Source: Bryoerythrophyllum caledonicum (taxonomy: Eukaryota > Streptophyta > Bryopsida > Pottiales > Pottiaceae). Taken from it: a DNA stretch of 64,000 nucleotides. The notes under the pieces are model-generated. The model was not told the DNA's origin. It worked only from the letters and a program-made list of their open reading frames with translations, and did no database searches. The position numbers and the translations under genes were made by a program. The stretch lies in contig OZ020516.1 of NCBI GenBank assembly GCA_963971425.1, positions 18,402,593-18,466,592 of the forward strand. Direction: 5' to 3'. This document shows positions 1-11,745 of the stretch, piece after piece. Positions within the stretch are counted from its first letter, which is position 1. Each line of letters opens with the position of its first letter.

Positions 1-557
1 TGGGTCATTTTGGGCACATTAACTTTTATACCAAGCGCTACACTAGAGCACCTTTGAAGAAAGCTTGAAGAAAATCTAGAGGCGGAACAAGATGAGCATT
101 CTTTTGGGACTGGCGCCATCAATGTTGATGTGACATTGACAAACTACAATTGTTTTTGCAACGTGGGGTCGAGATGGAATGTGCTTGTTGTGTAAATGAT
201 GTTTTGCATAGTCTATTACACTTGTGAGTTTGTAGGCCTTAAAGATTAATCAAAAGTCTCGATGAGGACAAAGGTGTATATCTATAGTTTATAAAATTCA
301 AAATGAAGAGTTATGAAAAAGGTTAAATTGTATAGTAATTGAAAGGAAATTTTTTTTGGAATACTCATAAAGTTATTCTATTTTGTATAAAGGAATGAGT
401 ATCGTTTCTATTTTTGGCTTGTGTAATTATTATTTAGACATTATATTAGCTTTTAATTGTAGTATCTCAAAATTGACTATTGATAAAAATATGTGATAAT
501 TTTTCTTGATTTTATAATTCTACAGGCTAAACAATCATTGTGTATATAGTTGATCAT
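1..557. other. AT-rich spacer, no gene seen
   Basis: AT-rich sequence with no open frame of useful length, no RNA gene and no clear repeat boundary. Nothing further can be supported. Confidence 0.5.
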
Positions 558-852
558 TTAAGGTTGATGGGCTAATTTGGCCATGAGAATCTACAAGTGC
601 TCTATATCATGCAAAATGACATCTACACGATAGATATATTTCAGTACAAAATCTTCAAACTTACTTCATAGAAATCACTATAGTTCATTGATGCTTGTAA
701 TAATTGTTGTGACGATGGTCTCAATAGTTATCCATCTTCCTCCATCTCTATGGCCCTCTTTAAATTTTGCATGAAGGTAGCTAGAAGCTTTTGCTGTTGA
801 GATTGTTGTGCCAAAAAAATCCGAAAATGAACTTTTGGTCTCAAAGGGTTAA
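558..852. mobile_element. TTAA-flanked MITE (about 295 bp)
   Basis: A non-coding stretch that begins at a TTAA (558) and ends at AAAGGGTTAA (852). Its left part resembles 43,285-43,372 and its right part resembles 55,643-55,839, including a shared order of motifs around ATCTACAC and AAAAATCCGAAAA. Those two segments are the halves of one copy split by a LINE, so this is the unsplit relative. The TTAA target and CCC-type end suggest a piggyBac-like non-autonomous element; the class is inference. Confidence 0.5.
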
Positions 853-1365
853 AAAAATATGTTTTGGAATCTACGATTCAAGGTAAGAGGCGTTTAACCT
901 TTTAACAAATCAAAACTTGGATACGTATGATAATTCTTACAAACATATTTTCAAACGAAATTATGGAATTTTGGATTGGTTAATAATTTAGTGTAATATA
1001 ATGTTAAAAAGTTGAGTTAAATATGGGTTCTTTTGATATCAAATCATAGCATTGAATAGAAAAGATACTTCATTATCATAAAATCAATGAAAACCCATTA
1101 TAATTAGACATGTGAAGAGCTTAGAACTAGAAAACATTTATAGGACTAAAATGAATTGCAGGCTTACACCATAATACAAAGAATGTAATATTAGGATGAA
1201 TGTTCTATCATTTTGAGTTTAAAATAATTTTCAATAAAACAAACTTTAAAGCAAAATATCAAGTATTCTAATATTTCACATCAATGGAGCCAAGTATACT
1301 ATAATATACTTTATGATACCATCCCACTCATGTTTATCCCCTTGAAAATCAACTTAGGGACAATG
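853..1365. other. AT-rich spacer, no gene seen
   Basis: AT-rich, no coding potential and no recognised repeat. Confidence 0.5.
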
Positions 1366-1444
1366 TTAACCCCTAAATTTCCAATAGTCCCTTCCAAAGG
1401 CTATAAGAGTTTCCTAGGGAGACTCTTGGAAATTCAGGGGTTAA
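1366..1444. mobile_element. 79-bp TTAA-flanked inverted-repeat element
   Basis: TTAA at both ends with inverted termini CCCCTAAATTTCCAA and TTGGAAATTCAGGGG enclosing a short loop. The TTAACCCCTAA end is shared with the much longer elements at 7590-8522 and 34,558-35,487, so this is probably a minimal deletion derivative of the same family. Confidence 0.5.
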
Positions 1445-1607
1445 AACATGCACAACAACCAACTTAGAGAGATACGACAACCTAGATGGCAACCTCAAAT
1501 TCTTTAATAAAACTATTCCATGAAACATATCACTGGAAACAAGGAACTAACTATTATAATGAATGCTTATTTAAACATACAGGGCTGTTGTAGAGAGAGC
1601 CGACCAT

Positions 1608-1954
1608 ACTACACTAAAAATTATATTTAGTGTTGGATGACAATTGGTGTATTTACCACCATCATGCCTCAACACTATTAGTCAACTTGTGGACAATTAG
1701 TGTATTGGGGCCACCATTTCTTAATGGCAGCCTCCCTTTTAGCCGCCAAAGTTGCAAGTTGCATAATTAATGTGTATTTCAAAATCTAACACTAAATGTC
1801 AACTTCTTCATTTTTCAATTCTTTAAATCTTACTATTGTTCACAATTGGTGTTGGAATTGACAACTAGAGTTGCTACAATTCTACCCTTGTTGACAATTG
1901 GTGTTGTTGTTCGTGTTTAGTGTTGCCAACACTAAATATAATTTTTAGTGTAGT
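1608..1954. mobile_element. MITE with 29-bp perfect terminal inverted repeats
   Basis: Positions 1608-1636 and 1926-1954 are exact reverse complements (29 of 29), starting ACTACACTAAAAATTATATT. The 290-bp interior is non-coding and carries several copies of GACAATTGGTGT-like motifs near the ends, as binding-site clusters often do. If the termini are read as CACTA...TAGTG the element looks CACTA-like, but no 3-bp duplication fits; a TA duplication (Tc1/mariner type) does. Superfamily is therefore left open. Confidence 0.75.
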
Positions 1955-2260
1955 CAATTGGAGAGCTTCATGACCACAACAAACCTTACGACGGTTCCGG
2001 AAGATTCGAATGAATAATCTCCCTTAACTTATCTAGTAGTGTAATTACTCACATAGAAGCCCATGATAAAGTTGTGGTTGCTAGATAATACTAAAGCAGA
2101 AAAATGACCCTTTAAGGTATAGGAAAATGATGTCAACCAATATTAGGAGAAAATCGTGAGTTGACTGGAAATGTATACAATAGAAAAAACAAAACATTTA
2201 TGTGACAGTTGAAACATCTGAAATAGTGAATCCCACCTTGTATTTGCAAACTCCTCGGAC

Positions 2261-5200
2261 CTACAGAACTCGAATTGCCGCCTGCAAATTAGGCAACTCC
2301 TGGAGCTGTGATAAAACTCCATTCTGCAACAAACAACCTTGCCACATCACAGTGAATTTATCAGCATCCTGTGCCTGCTCCTCATCCACAAATGCCTGCT
2401 CTTCGTCCACAAATACTTGCTCTTCATCCACCAATGGCTCATCTTCATCCATAGGTTCACACTCAACATTGCCAACCTTCTCCTGATCCATTTGAGCTTC
2501 TCCTTCTTCTTCTTCTTCACTCATGAGTTGATCTTGTACCCTCATTCTCTTGAGATCAGCTCCAGGTGTGACTTCAGTACCTTTTCTTTTCAGGTCTGCA
2601 GGTTCGCATCCCTGGTTCATGTCGAACTGAGGAACGGCAGCTTCGGTTCCAATGGATGGAAGCATTCCAATTGCACAGGGCGTCCAAGTCTTGGCCTTTG
2701 ACCAAGGTCCTGCAGATGCTACTGGAAGTGTAGTTTTCTTCAAGCTGGCAAAGTACTTTGAAATTTTGATCTGCAAACACACACACACACACGTCAGGCA
2801 GAACATTTGATAAACAATGAACTGATTTCCAGGAGATTCTTTGATTGAATGTAGACCAAGATGGATTTCAAAGGTAATCACCTGTTGCAGTTCCCTCGCC
2901 TTCTCCACACTAAACTCCTCAGTTGGAATTATGCTGCAATCAGAAAGGAAAAAGAGTTAAAAAAAAACACCAGCCTCGCAGAGGTGAGTGGCTGCACCCA
3001 TTATTCGGTTTAGTCGGAACATATACTAGACCAAGTTGAGAGTTCATCCAAAGTGTCAATAAGGAACCCCCTCTGGTGGGGCTACTCTCTAGTGATTGGA
3101 TCAGTAGAAGGGCTTAGGAGTTTTATCCTTCAAATCAGTCAATGGACGACCTGGGTGGTTTCTACACTCAAGTCAAAGTAGTTTAGCCGTCTTTGAAGAA
3201 AGAGTTTCGACCACAAATATTAACCACCGTTCTCTCCTTTGACCAACGAGCTCATTTTTAGGTCAAAAGAGGGGATCTCTTATTCAAACTTTGGGTAACT
3301 TTTTCTTAAAGACAACGGGAACTACTGTTGACTTGAGTTCAGAGACCACCAAGCTCTTCTATGGAACCATTGACTATTTAGAGGGAGTCATCTCATTGAC
3401 TTCACAAACAACTCAAAGAAAACAACATACCTGTCTGATTCAGATCCAAACCTGCTTTCACTCTCCACATCACCACACCTTGCAAGCACCTCCACACGGC
3501 GGCGAAGACAGCCATCGCTAATGAGAGGCGCAAGGTGAGCGACTACCTTGCCAAGAGCCTCCTTCTCCAGTCTCCCGCTCCTCACACACATAAGAGCGAC
3601 CTCCTTGAGAGCATCCTGAGGAAACAACACGCTAACCACACCAGCTACTTTTTTCTTGGTGGGAGAAGAAGTAGAAGACTGGTCCAGAATCCACGTCGCC
3701 CACTCCACAAGCCCCTCTTTGGAAAAGGATGATGGCACTACTTCCTCAGGCGTGATTAGTGCTTTGCAGATGCTTGAGAGTAAGAGGGCTGGAAATTGAG
3801 GCAGATGCTCCGCCAGCTGCAAAAAGGTGTGTTTCCACGCGGCTGAGGAGTAGTCCAAAGTGGACGCTTCGGAATTGGAAGATGAGGGAGAATCCGGGGC
3901 CTCATCAACGTCAGAAAACCTGTGATTCTCATCAACATCATCATCATCTCTGGGTGTGTCTAGGTTGTGAACTAAGAGACCTTCTTCCACCAACAACGAG
4001 ACCAGTTCTGAGGTCGTTCCAAGCTCCAGCAGCTCCCTTAACAGCGCTTGCTGCTGTCGTTTCATGCCTGCAACACCCAAACACTACAATGATAAGGTAT
4101 CTCTTACAGTAACATTGATTTTCTTCTTTAATGGAGACTATTGTTTTACGACAGATGAATTGTACCTTTGAGAGCACGCTTGAGCGTCAATCTTTGGAGC
4201 TTGTAATCTTGTCCCTTGCCAAGCAATTTCTGCTGCGGAGCCAGCATTTCAAACACCACTTGGGCATGCTCCACAAGTTTAGATCTGAGAGTGCCTTGCG
4301 TGTCTGGCAACAGCTGCTCCTGCTCCTCCCAATAACTCTTTTGCAACCATGCCAGCGCCTGAGAATCATCACAAAATCATCGTCAAAAAGAAATAAAAAA
4401 CAGTCCTACGAAACAAAACAAACTGCCTTACTCCTCTATATTCAACAAATTTTAATAAGAAATTCCATGCTTGGCATATACTAGATGATTATAAGATGTA
4501 TCTTATGAAAAAGGTAAAGTAGTACTATAAATCGATTCTGAAGAGCAAATTCTGATGTTTCTAACCATTAAGGGAACTGGGAGCACTATCCTTTCAAACA
4601 ATGCAAGCTAGCTAAAACCAGAGATGTTGCAAGCAAATAATGAGAACCCTGAACCCTAAACCCTACGTACCTGTTTGCTTGCATGACGCACGAGAGGTAG
4701 AGATGGAAGCTCATTATGCGAAGTCTCTGAAACATGGAAGAATCATGATTCAGTGATGCTCTGTAAAGCCATGGACAACAGCAGAGTAAGTAAATAATCC
4801 ACAAACCAGGGTTTAGGGTTTAGGTTTAGGGTACCATGTCGAATATCAACAAAAACACGAGGCAGATTCGCATCTTCGGCACGGTTGGCAACTGAGAATG
4901 TGCTGCGCCTCACCGACTGGTCCACCACCCCATTCACCAACCTGACCCCAAGAAAATCTATCTCTCTTCAGCAAAAAAAAAGCTTTCAACAAAGCAGAAG
5001 TTGGAAGAAGATACCCCTCGTTTCTCATTTGATCCAAAGTCAGCTTCAAGGAAAGAACATTCATCAGGATATTTTATGCTTCACTAGAACACCTCAACCA
5101 TCTAGAGTGAGTGTAATGAATAAAAAGAGGGGGTATCTTTCTGAAACTCTAGTAATCTACTACAAAATATATCATCCTATTTCCTACTGAATTGATTATA

Positions 5201-6153
5201 AGAAGGCTTGTTTCTAGATACTGTATCACATGAGAAGTTCAACGTTTACAATATATAAAAAGTAAGAAAATAGAAAAAGAGTCGTGGTTCACCTCATGAT
5301 GGCCATGGCGTACATCATCCGCAGCATTTCTCCAGGCAATGCTACATTGGGAGACACCTCGGTGCTGAACCAAAAAACCACCACCATAATAATAAGAGGA
5401 AGAATGAGAATCATCCACTGCAGGTCAAGGAAATAACCCTAAACACTAAACCAGATCAAAAGTTGTGTGTGTGCTGCTCACTTCATGTGTGGGTCTCGTT
5501 GGTGTATGCTGATCAGCTCTGCTGTAATCTCCACAGCCACCGGTAAACTCCCCCTGCTCTGCCACGCCGAAACCTACACAAAAACAGACAAAACCATGAA
5601 AGCTAACCTAACACCAAATCCAAAAACAGACAATTCACTACAGAAAAGTAGAAGAACAATTCCATACGTGTAAACAAAGCAGAAACCTGAATTCGTTGCA
5701 AACAACGCTTCCCCGAAACCCTAAAAACCCTAAAACCGTTCTCAAAATCCTAAAACCTAGAAGAATCCCTGTAACCCATAATTCCTAAAAGCCCTAAAAT
5801 CCTGTAACCAATAAGCCCTAAGTACGCTAACACTCATAACAATCCTACAACCCATAAACCCTAAAAACCCTAAAAACCGTAAAGATCATATAAACCCCCA
5901 ATCCGAACAATTCCGTGTCGATGAACCGATAGCCCAACGCCTCGAAGCCAAGCGCGAAACGCATTCCAACCTCACCCCCTAGAATCACAACCAACGACAA
6001 CGAAACCCTAGAACTTGCTGGAATCCAAGCTTGAGGCGACTTTACCTGATCCAGAGCGTGGGCGATTTGCGGAGGCGAGTGGGAGAAGATGCAACTGCGC
6101 ACATGGCGCCACTGCTGCCAGGTCTCCCACGGCACCGCTCGCTCCCGCTCCAT
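2261..6153 (-). CDS. LAS1: LAS1-like pre-rRNA processing endoribonuclease, nine exons
   Basis: Nuclear/nucleolar HEPN ribonuclease that, with a Grc3/NOL9-type kinase, cuts ITS2 during 60S ribosome maturation (family knowledge). Nine exons with GT-AG junctions and compatible phases can be read: 6153-6046, 5573-5482, 5364-5293, 4941-4835, 4726-4671, 4358-4166, 4067-3431, 2933-2882 and 2770-2261, giving 608 aa. The N-terminus has the LAS1 signature VPWETWQQWRHVRSCIF, then VSAWQSRGSLPVAVE. The HEPN catalytic motif RHETSH is intact at residues 125-130, followed by NELPSLPLVRHASKQAL. The C-terminal exon has WTPCAIGMLP, a lysine/arginine-rich stretch, a poly-Glu run and a fourfold VDEEQ-type repeat. 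The ATG is supported by an in-frame TAG 21 bases upstream (GAG GTA GGA and so on). Introns carry CCCTAAA-type runs. Exon joins are inferred, not proven by RNA. Confidence 0.9.
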
Positions 6154-6299
6154 CCTCCCTCCTACCTCCTACTCTAATGCAAAACCTCAGAGAAAGCCAC
6201 CAAGGCGACCATCGGAGAAGTAGGGTTAGGGTTACTACTACTTGCACACACGCATCATGGCATTCTAGAATGTGAAGCGCATCCCTAACTGATGCCCAC

Positions 6300-6480
6300 T
6301 CAAAGCAAAACACTGCGGCTTTGTTAGCGATGAAAGGCTACTTCGTGAGATAGTTTATTTCCGCCAGTGTGAATAGCGCTTTTTCCCAACTCCATGAATA
6401 GGGACTTTCTTTCCGCTCGTGTGAATAGGGCTCTGGTTTTGCTAGTGTGAAATAGGGGTTTCATATTTGCTACGCTATTA
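6300..6480. promoter_or_regulatory. Upstream region of LAS1
   Basis: Immediate upstream flank of the LAS1 start on the minus strand. It has a short tandem phrase built on GTGTGAATAG (three variants). No clear TATA box is identified; promoter function is inferred from position only. Confidence 0.3.
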
Positions 6481-6489
6481 ATCTCATTT

Positions 6490-7450
6490 CGTGTTTGATA
6501 AAAGCTCTACACTAGGTAATACCTAGATGATACTTAGGTGATATAGGAGACGACAACATGTGGCATTTACTTTTATTATATTTATGTTTGTTTTTACTTT
6601 TCTGATTGTAGTTAACTTTACCTAAACTTACAACATATTAGTGACAACCAGTAAGTTTACTAGTCTATGTATCTATATCTACTCTACATTATAAGCAAGG
6701 GCAGTACTTGGTGGTTAAAACCTCCAATATTTAGGCGATACCCTCTTCTCTAGGAAGTCAACATGTGGTATATTGTCTACTACTGCATACAATAAAAGAT
6801 GATGGAGCAATACCCGGGCGGTACCTAGGCAATCCGTTGTGCCACATCGCGATACCTGACCTACCCCAAAATTGGCCTTTCTTGTCACGTGGCAATAGCT
6901 AGGTAAAAGAAGAAGGGATATATCTGGTGATGGAAACCGGGGAAACTTAGATAATACTTGTCGTAGGAGGCGGCGACATGTGGCATTTACTTCATGTCTT
7001 TTATTTTTATTATTATTTATTTTAGTTAACTTTTCTGAACTTACATTATCCGTTGAGGACAACAGGTCGGTATACTAGTTATATAATCAAAGGCCTACAA
7101 ATATCACCTAGGTATCATGCCACAGGACTCGGCAACATGTGACATTTATTTATGTTTTATTTAATTTTACCATTTTACTTAACTTACCCAAACTTACACT
7201 ACATGTTGGGAACAATGGATCGAATTACTAGTATATATAAATCAAAGCCCTAAGGGTATCATCTGATATCTAGGTGATATCCGGCATAGAAGACATGGTA
7301 TTTACTTTTATTATATTTATGATTTTTTTTACTTTTACAATTGAAATTAACTTACCTAAACTTTCAATCCATTTATGACAACGGATAAGTTTACTAGTCT
7401 ATATAAGGAAAGCGCTACGGGTATCATGTGATACCTAGGTGATACCTGTT
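6490..7450. repeat. Tandem array, about five diverged units of 160-210 bp
   Basis: Units share the order (TACCTAGGTGATA) - (CAACATGTGGCATTTACTT) - T-rich stretch - (AGTTAACTT.CCTAAACTTACA) - (GACAACGGTAAGTTTACTAGT). The CATGTGGCATT-like landmark recurs near 6551, 6757, 6971, 7131 and 7290, spaced 206, 214, 160 and 159 bp. Units are well diverged, so the array is old. Non-coding. Confidence 0.65.
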
Positions 7451-7589
7451 GTTAAAAAGGGATCTTCTATTCCCTTGCAAATCCCAAATCTAATGGCAGT
7501 CAAAGCTTCTACAATTTTGATCCACTCAAACACACTTGAATGCGTCAAATCACATTGGACTTTATAAGCTAATTCATAGTTTGTACATC

Positions 7590-8522
7590 TTAACCCCTAA
7601 AGGACCACGACCACTTGTGCTCTAAAACCAGTCCAAAACTGCCACTGCAAAAAAGAGACATGAAAATCACAATTTAAAGTGAATTTCGGATTTCCAACCA
7701 TAAGATCTTAAAATATACTTCTATATAAACATGCTGTTCAATTTTGGTTGCAATCCACCGCACGGATTGATAGATTTTAGTGTTTAAAGTCAAAACAATG
7801 GTTCATTTTCTTTCCTGCGTTGAGTAGATCAGCAGACTTTGACTTCACTTTGTATCAAAAAAATTCATTGTACAAGGTCAAAATATTTGACCATTGTCTT
7901 AAGCATGATGTTATTTCCCGACACACCAATTTTTAGAGGTAAAAAAGGGGTGTAGCATATTCAAAACAAGTGTGCAAGGAGTGGAGGTTCAAAAATTTCC
8001 ATTTCACGTTTTAATTTTTTGTGAACTACGTATGTATTCAAATGATAATCCAAACGGTCAATAAGAAGGTTTTCACCACATATTGTTGTTGAAAAAATAA
8101 AAAGTGAAAAATATGAAGATCTCTAGGTTTAATGTAGAAAAGATGAATTTTTTTCCCCCGTTGACCGACAATGTGTGAAAATGTTTGACTTGGAATAAAA
8201 TGCCTTTTTACACTAAAGGCAAGAATTTTTTTTGAAAATTTCCAGAAAAGGAAATATTCTTTATGTGTGTGAAAAATCTCAATGTCAATAGAAACTTTTG
8301 TCAAAAAGTTTGGAGGTGCCCGGTGTCCCCACTTTTGGCTTTAAGTGGTACTAACTTTCAAACCACAAATCCAAAAAATAAAATAAAAATATGTCCACGA
8401 AGCTCTTTTTAGAGGAAATCTAGAATAAAAACTTCAGAGAAAAAGATTTTTTTTTCGAATTTTAGAAACCTGCCCAAAATCAGAAATCCCCCCGAAGGAG
8501 ACTCTGGTCCTTTAGGGGTTAA
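7590..8522. mobile_element. TTAA-flanked DNA element, 933 bp (piggyBac-like MITE)
   Basis: Perfect 18-bp terminal inverted repeats TTAACCCCTAAAGGACCA (7590-7607) and their reverse complement (8505-8522). Taking the outer TTAA as the duplicated target leaves ends starting CCCC, the pattern of piggyBac. The interior has no transposase. It is clearly related to 34,558-35,487 (shared blocks such as GACCGCACGGATTGA-like and ACACACCAATTTTTAGAGG), so two copies of a roughly 930-bp non-autonomous family are present. Confidence 0.7.
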
Positions 8523-11500
8523 AACCTACAAAGGCTTCTAATTCTTCTACTAACTCATTAACTTGCTCTAACCTCTAAACCCTTGCTTCACCTCCAACAG
8601 CTTGCGAGAGAGACTGAGAGAGAGAGAGAAGCTTGCAAAGCTCTTTACACATGGTTCCCAAACCCCTAACTTCATCCATCCATTGGATGAAGTTGGCTAG
8701 GAAAGGAATTCATTCATCTAGCTAGATTCATCCGTCTAGATAGTGGATGAAAACCGGCTAGGGAGGAGATCATCCGCCCCGTCAGGTTCATCCACTAGTG
8801 AGCCAAAACTCAACCGTTGAGAAAAAAAATTACTACCTAAGCCCGTAAATCCTAGTTATCCGCTTAACATTATTTCTCATCTAGTTTATATAGGTCCTCC
8901 GATGTTCAGAATGTTATTGGAAGAAAGTTCAACATCTCCAATTAGCCCGATTTCAAAGAGCAAGACTGGGAGAAGGGGACTATTGTCTAACACTCCTTTA
9001 ACAAGAAAATCCATAACACATCAACTAGCCACAAGGTGGAGAAGTACTCTTGGGTGCTCCAATGCCTTCCTAGCGTCAGGTTAGAATCGAGCCTGATCAT
9101 CCTACCTCCTCTAGCCCGCGGCTGGTCCTCCTTGCATTCTTGGTTAATGTCGCAACCATGCTTTGTGCCTACTTTACCATAACTGCGGCCTCCACTGAGG
9201 TCACCTCGCAACTCTTGCCACCCCAACATCTCTCTTCTTCTTCAATGTTGTCCTGCAGCTGATCAAGGTCGGCATCAAAGGCTAGAATTGTTGGTCGCCA
9301 ACCGCGCTCCCCAGAACCCTTTTCATTTGAGCTCCCAACCCTTCCACGCGTCAAGTGAGTTGCAATGCCACGGGCTCTTTTCTCCTAGGTGTGACTGTTA
9401 CTCAGGCTGTCATTGCTCCACTGCCCACAGTTTCCTCTCCCCACCTGTTCTTCTAGATCTCCCTGTTCATCTTCTAGCTCTTGGTGTTGGTCTTGTACCA
9501 TTTCTAGCTCCTGGTCCTAGTTGTGGTTCTTGTCCAGCTCCTGGTCCTAATCTTGATTTTGGTCAAACTTCTCATCTTGGCCCGTGCTCTAGTCTTTCGA
9601 AGGAGATAAGAATCTCCTCCTAGTGTCAATATCTCTTTAGCTTGTCGGGCTCAAAGTACTTCCAAACTGGGTCCGGATCTTGGTGATCCTTGTTTTTTTG
9701 ACCGGTCCGCTTCCAAGACCGCGCCAAATTGAGACAATGACACTATTGCTGGAATGTCTGGCTCCGTCCCTAACCACTTTGGTTTTTCCTCATCCGTTAG
9801 TCCTTCAACTCTCACCAATCTTTCTATTGCTCCCATAGGTTGATCTTCAGTTCTCACCGGGCCGTTTTTCACGAGGCCATCTTCTACTCTCATTGGTCTG
9901 TTTATTACTTTGGAGCCTTTCCATGGTGCCTTGAATCCTCCCTTCGATTCATTGGATCTGTCCTCTACTACCCAAGGTTCATCCAATATTGATCCAGGTC
10001 CGTCCACCACTACCTCAGGTCCTTTTTCCGTTGCCTTGGATCCTCTCTCTAGCGTTTCCAATCCCCTCTCTAGTGTTTCTGGTCCTCCTTTCCTTGATTC
10101 TGGTCCTCACTCTGGTCCTACCGGTTGTGCCTCATGTCGTGCATGAGCTCGTGTCTCTGTTTGTGCAACTGATCATGCCTTTGGTCCTATTGACTATGCC
10201 TCTTGTTGTCCCCTGGGTGTATCCAATCTTTGGTGCCTTCCGTCTCGTCTCCGATCATGTCTTTAGTGCCTCTAGTCTGGTCTCCAGTCCTGCCGATGGT
10301 GACTCTTATCCTATCTTCGGCCGTGCTCGTCTTGCCTTCGGTGCCTCCATTTGTACCTCCGGCTGTGCATCCAAACGTGCCTTCAGTCCTGCCTCCGGTG
10401 CCTCCAATCTAGTCTCCAGTCCTGCCCGTCGTGCATCCGGTCGTGACTCCGATGGCTTGGCTTCATACATGAGAGTAAACCAATCTGTTAGAGATTTTTG
10501 TCTCTTGGCAATTTTTGAATCTCAAGCGTCGTTGTCTCGAAAGGATTTGATCCATGTGCATCCACCCAATTCCATTGGGTTGGTCTTTCAATTAGCCAAT
10601 CTTCGGATCTAGGAACCTTCGGGTGATAATCATCACCGGTTAGATGATTGACATAGTCCTTGAAATTCAAAACTCTTCTCAATTCATTGGACAAATAGGT
10701 ACCAGGCAGCTGACCCTGTGTTTGGCTACGGATTGAGCTCCTAGATGTCATAATCTGAGACATGACAACCTCCGGAACTGCTCTAAACCATTTCTTTAGA
10801 TTCTTATTCTCCATTTTATGGAGACCTCCGACATGGGCTACTTCCAAAGATGATTCAAGTAATCTGCTTTGGATATGCCCCACTATCTCCCTAAAGACTC
10901 TAGCCGTTGCCTTTCAAGTTCAATCTTTGGCCTTTATATATAGTAGAGCTTGTATGCCTTCATTCTATGTTCTTCAGCCTTCTAAGCCAATTGTATAGTC
11001 CTAAATTCTTCCAATAGCCTCCATTTCTCATACAAGGTTCGTAAAGCCTCTTACTTCTTGGCCTCCTAGTATTTTTCCACTTCCCCTTTTTGATCCCTAA
11101 ACTTGTATCCGGCATGTCTTTCTGCCGCTTGTATCTTGGCCCATGCCTCATAGTCCATCCATTGATAGCGTCCTACTATCATAGGACACATATCCTTCTT
11201 ATACAAGGTGATTGTACCGTCATACTGACTCGATTGGGTTGCTTCTCCAGCTCTTCAGTATATGGTCCTCCAATTGGTTGTCGGATAGGTACTAGAGATC
11301 CTCTTTGTCTCATCCTCTTCTGGTCCATCTTTTGTCGCCGAGTAGGTACTCGAGACCTCCTCTGTCTCCCTTCCACCTTTGGTTGTCGGCTCACTGTCAT
11401 GGTCTTCCTACAATTTCCTTGACCTCCTCCTATCACGTTGCCTTCCATGCCGAGGGTCACGGGTGTTTAGTTGTTCCTCCCGGCGACTGTATTCTAGTGT

Positions 11501-11745
11501 TGACTTCGTTGGATTGTCTTGCCAGCTGCTTCAGTATCCGGCTGTTCCCTCGTGATCGGGGATCTTCTTGTCCTCGGTCTCTCCTCTGGTCCTTCCCTAG
11601 TGTCGATTCACAGTCCTGGTCCTCCAATATCCACTTTGACACTCCACTTACCAACTCCACTATAAGCCGCCAGCAATACATTAGCCTAGACTAGATGCTC
11701 CCTAGTGATTATAATCTCATTACTATAGCATACACCTACATTTTG
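8523..11745. other. Decayed, less AT-rich block of unknown origin
   Basis: A GA microsatellite near 8608-8632 is followed by about 3 kb with higher GC content than its surroundings. Between 9430 and 10,450 the plus strand is a degenerate low-complexity array of CTGGTCCT/TCTGGTCC phrases that leaves several chance frames open. On the minus strand 10,488-10,883 is open for 131 codons (with ENKNLKKWFRAVPE), and neighbouring frames at 10,960-11,151 and 11,179-11,460 look like continuations of decayed coding sequence. I recognise no family; it may be a broken mobile element or an old gene. Confidence 0.35.

Noticed and set aside
1608-1954. Firm CACTA transposon call
   Set aside because: CACTA ends are present but the 3-bp flanks (CTA and TAG) are not a direct repeat; TA duplication fits better.
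9989-10612. 207-codon plus-strand frame rich in Val/Leu/Pro
   Set aside because: Created by degenerate TCTGGTCC-type repeats; no domain and no splice context.
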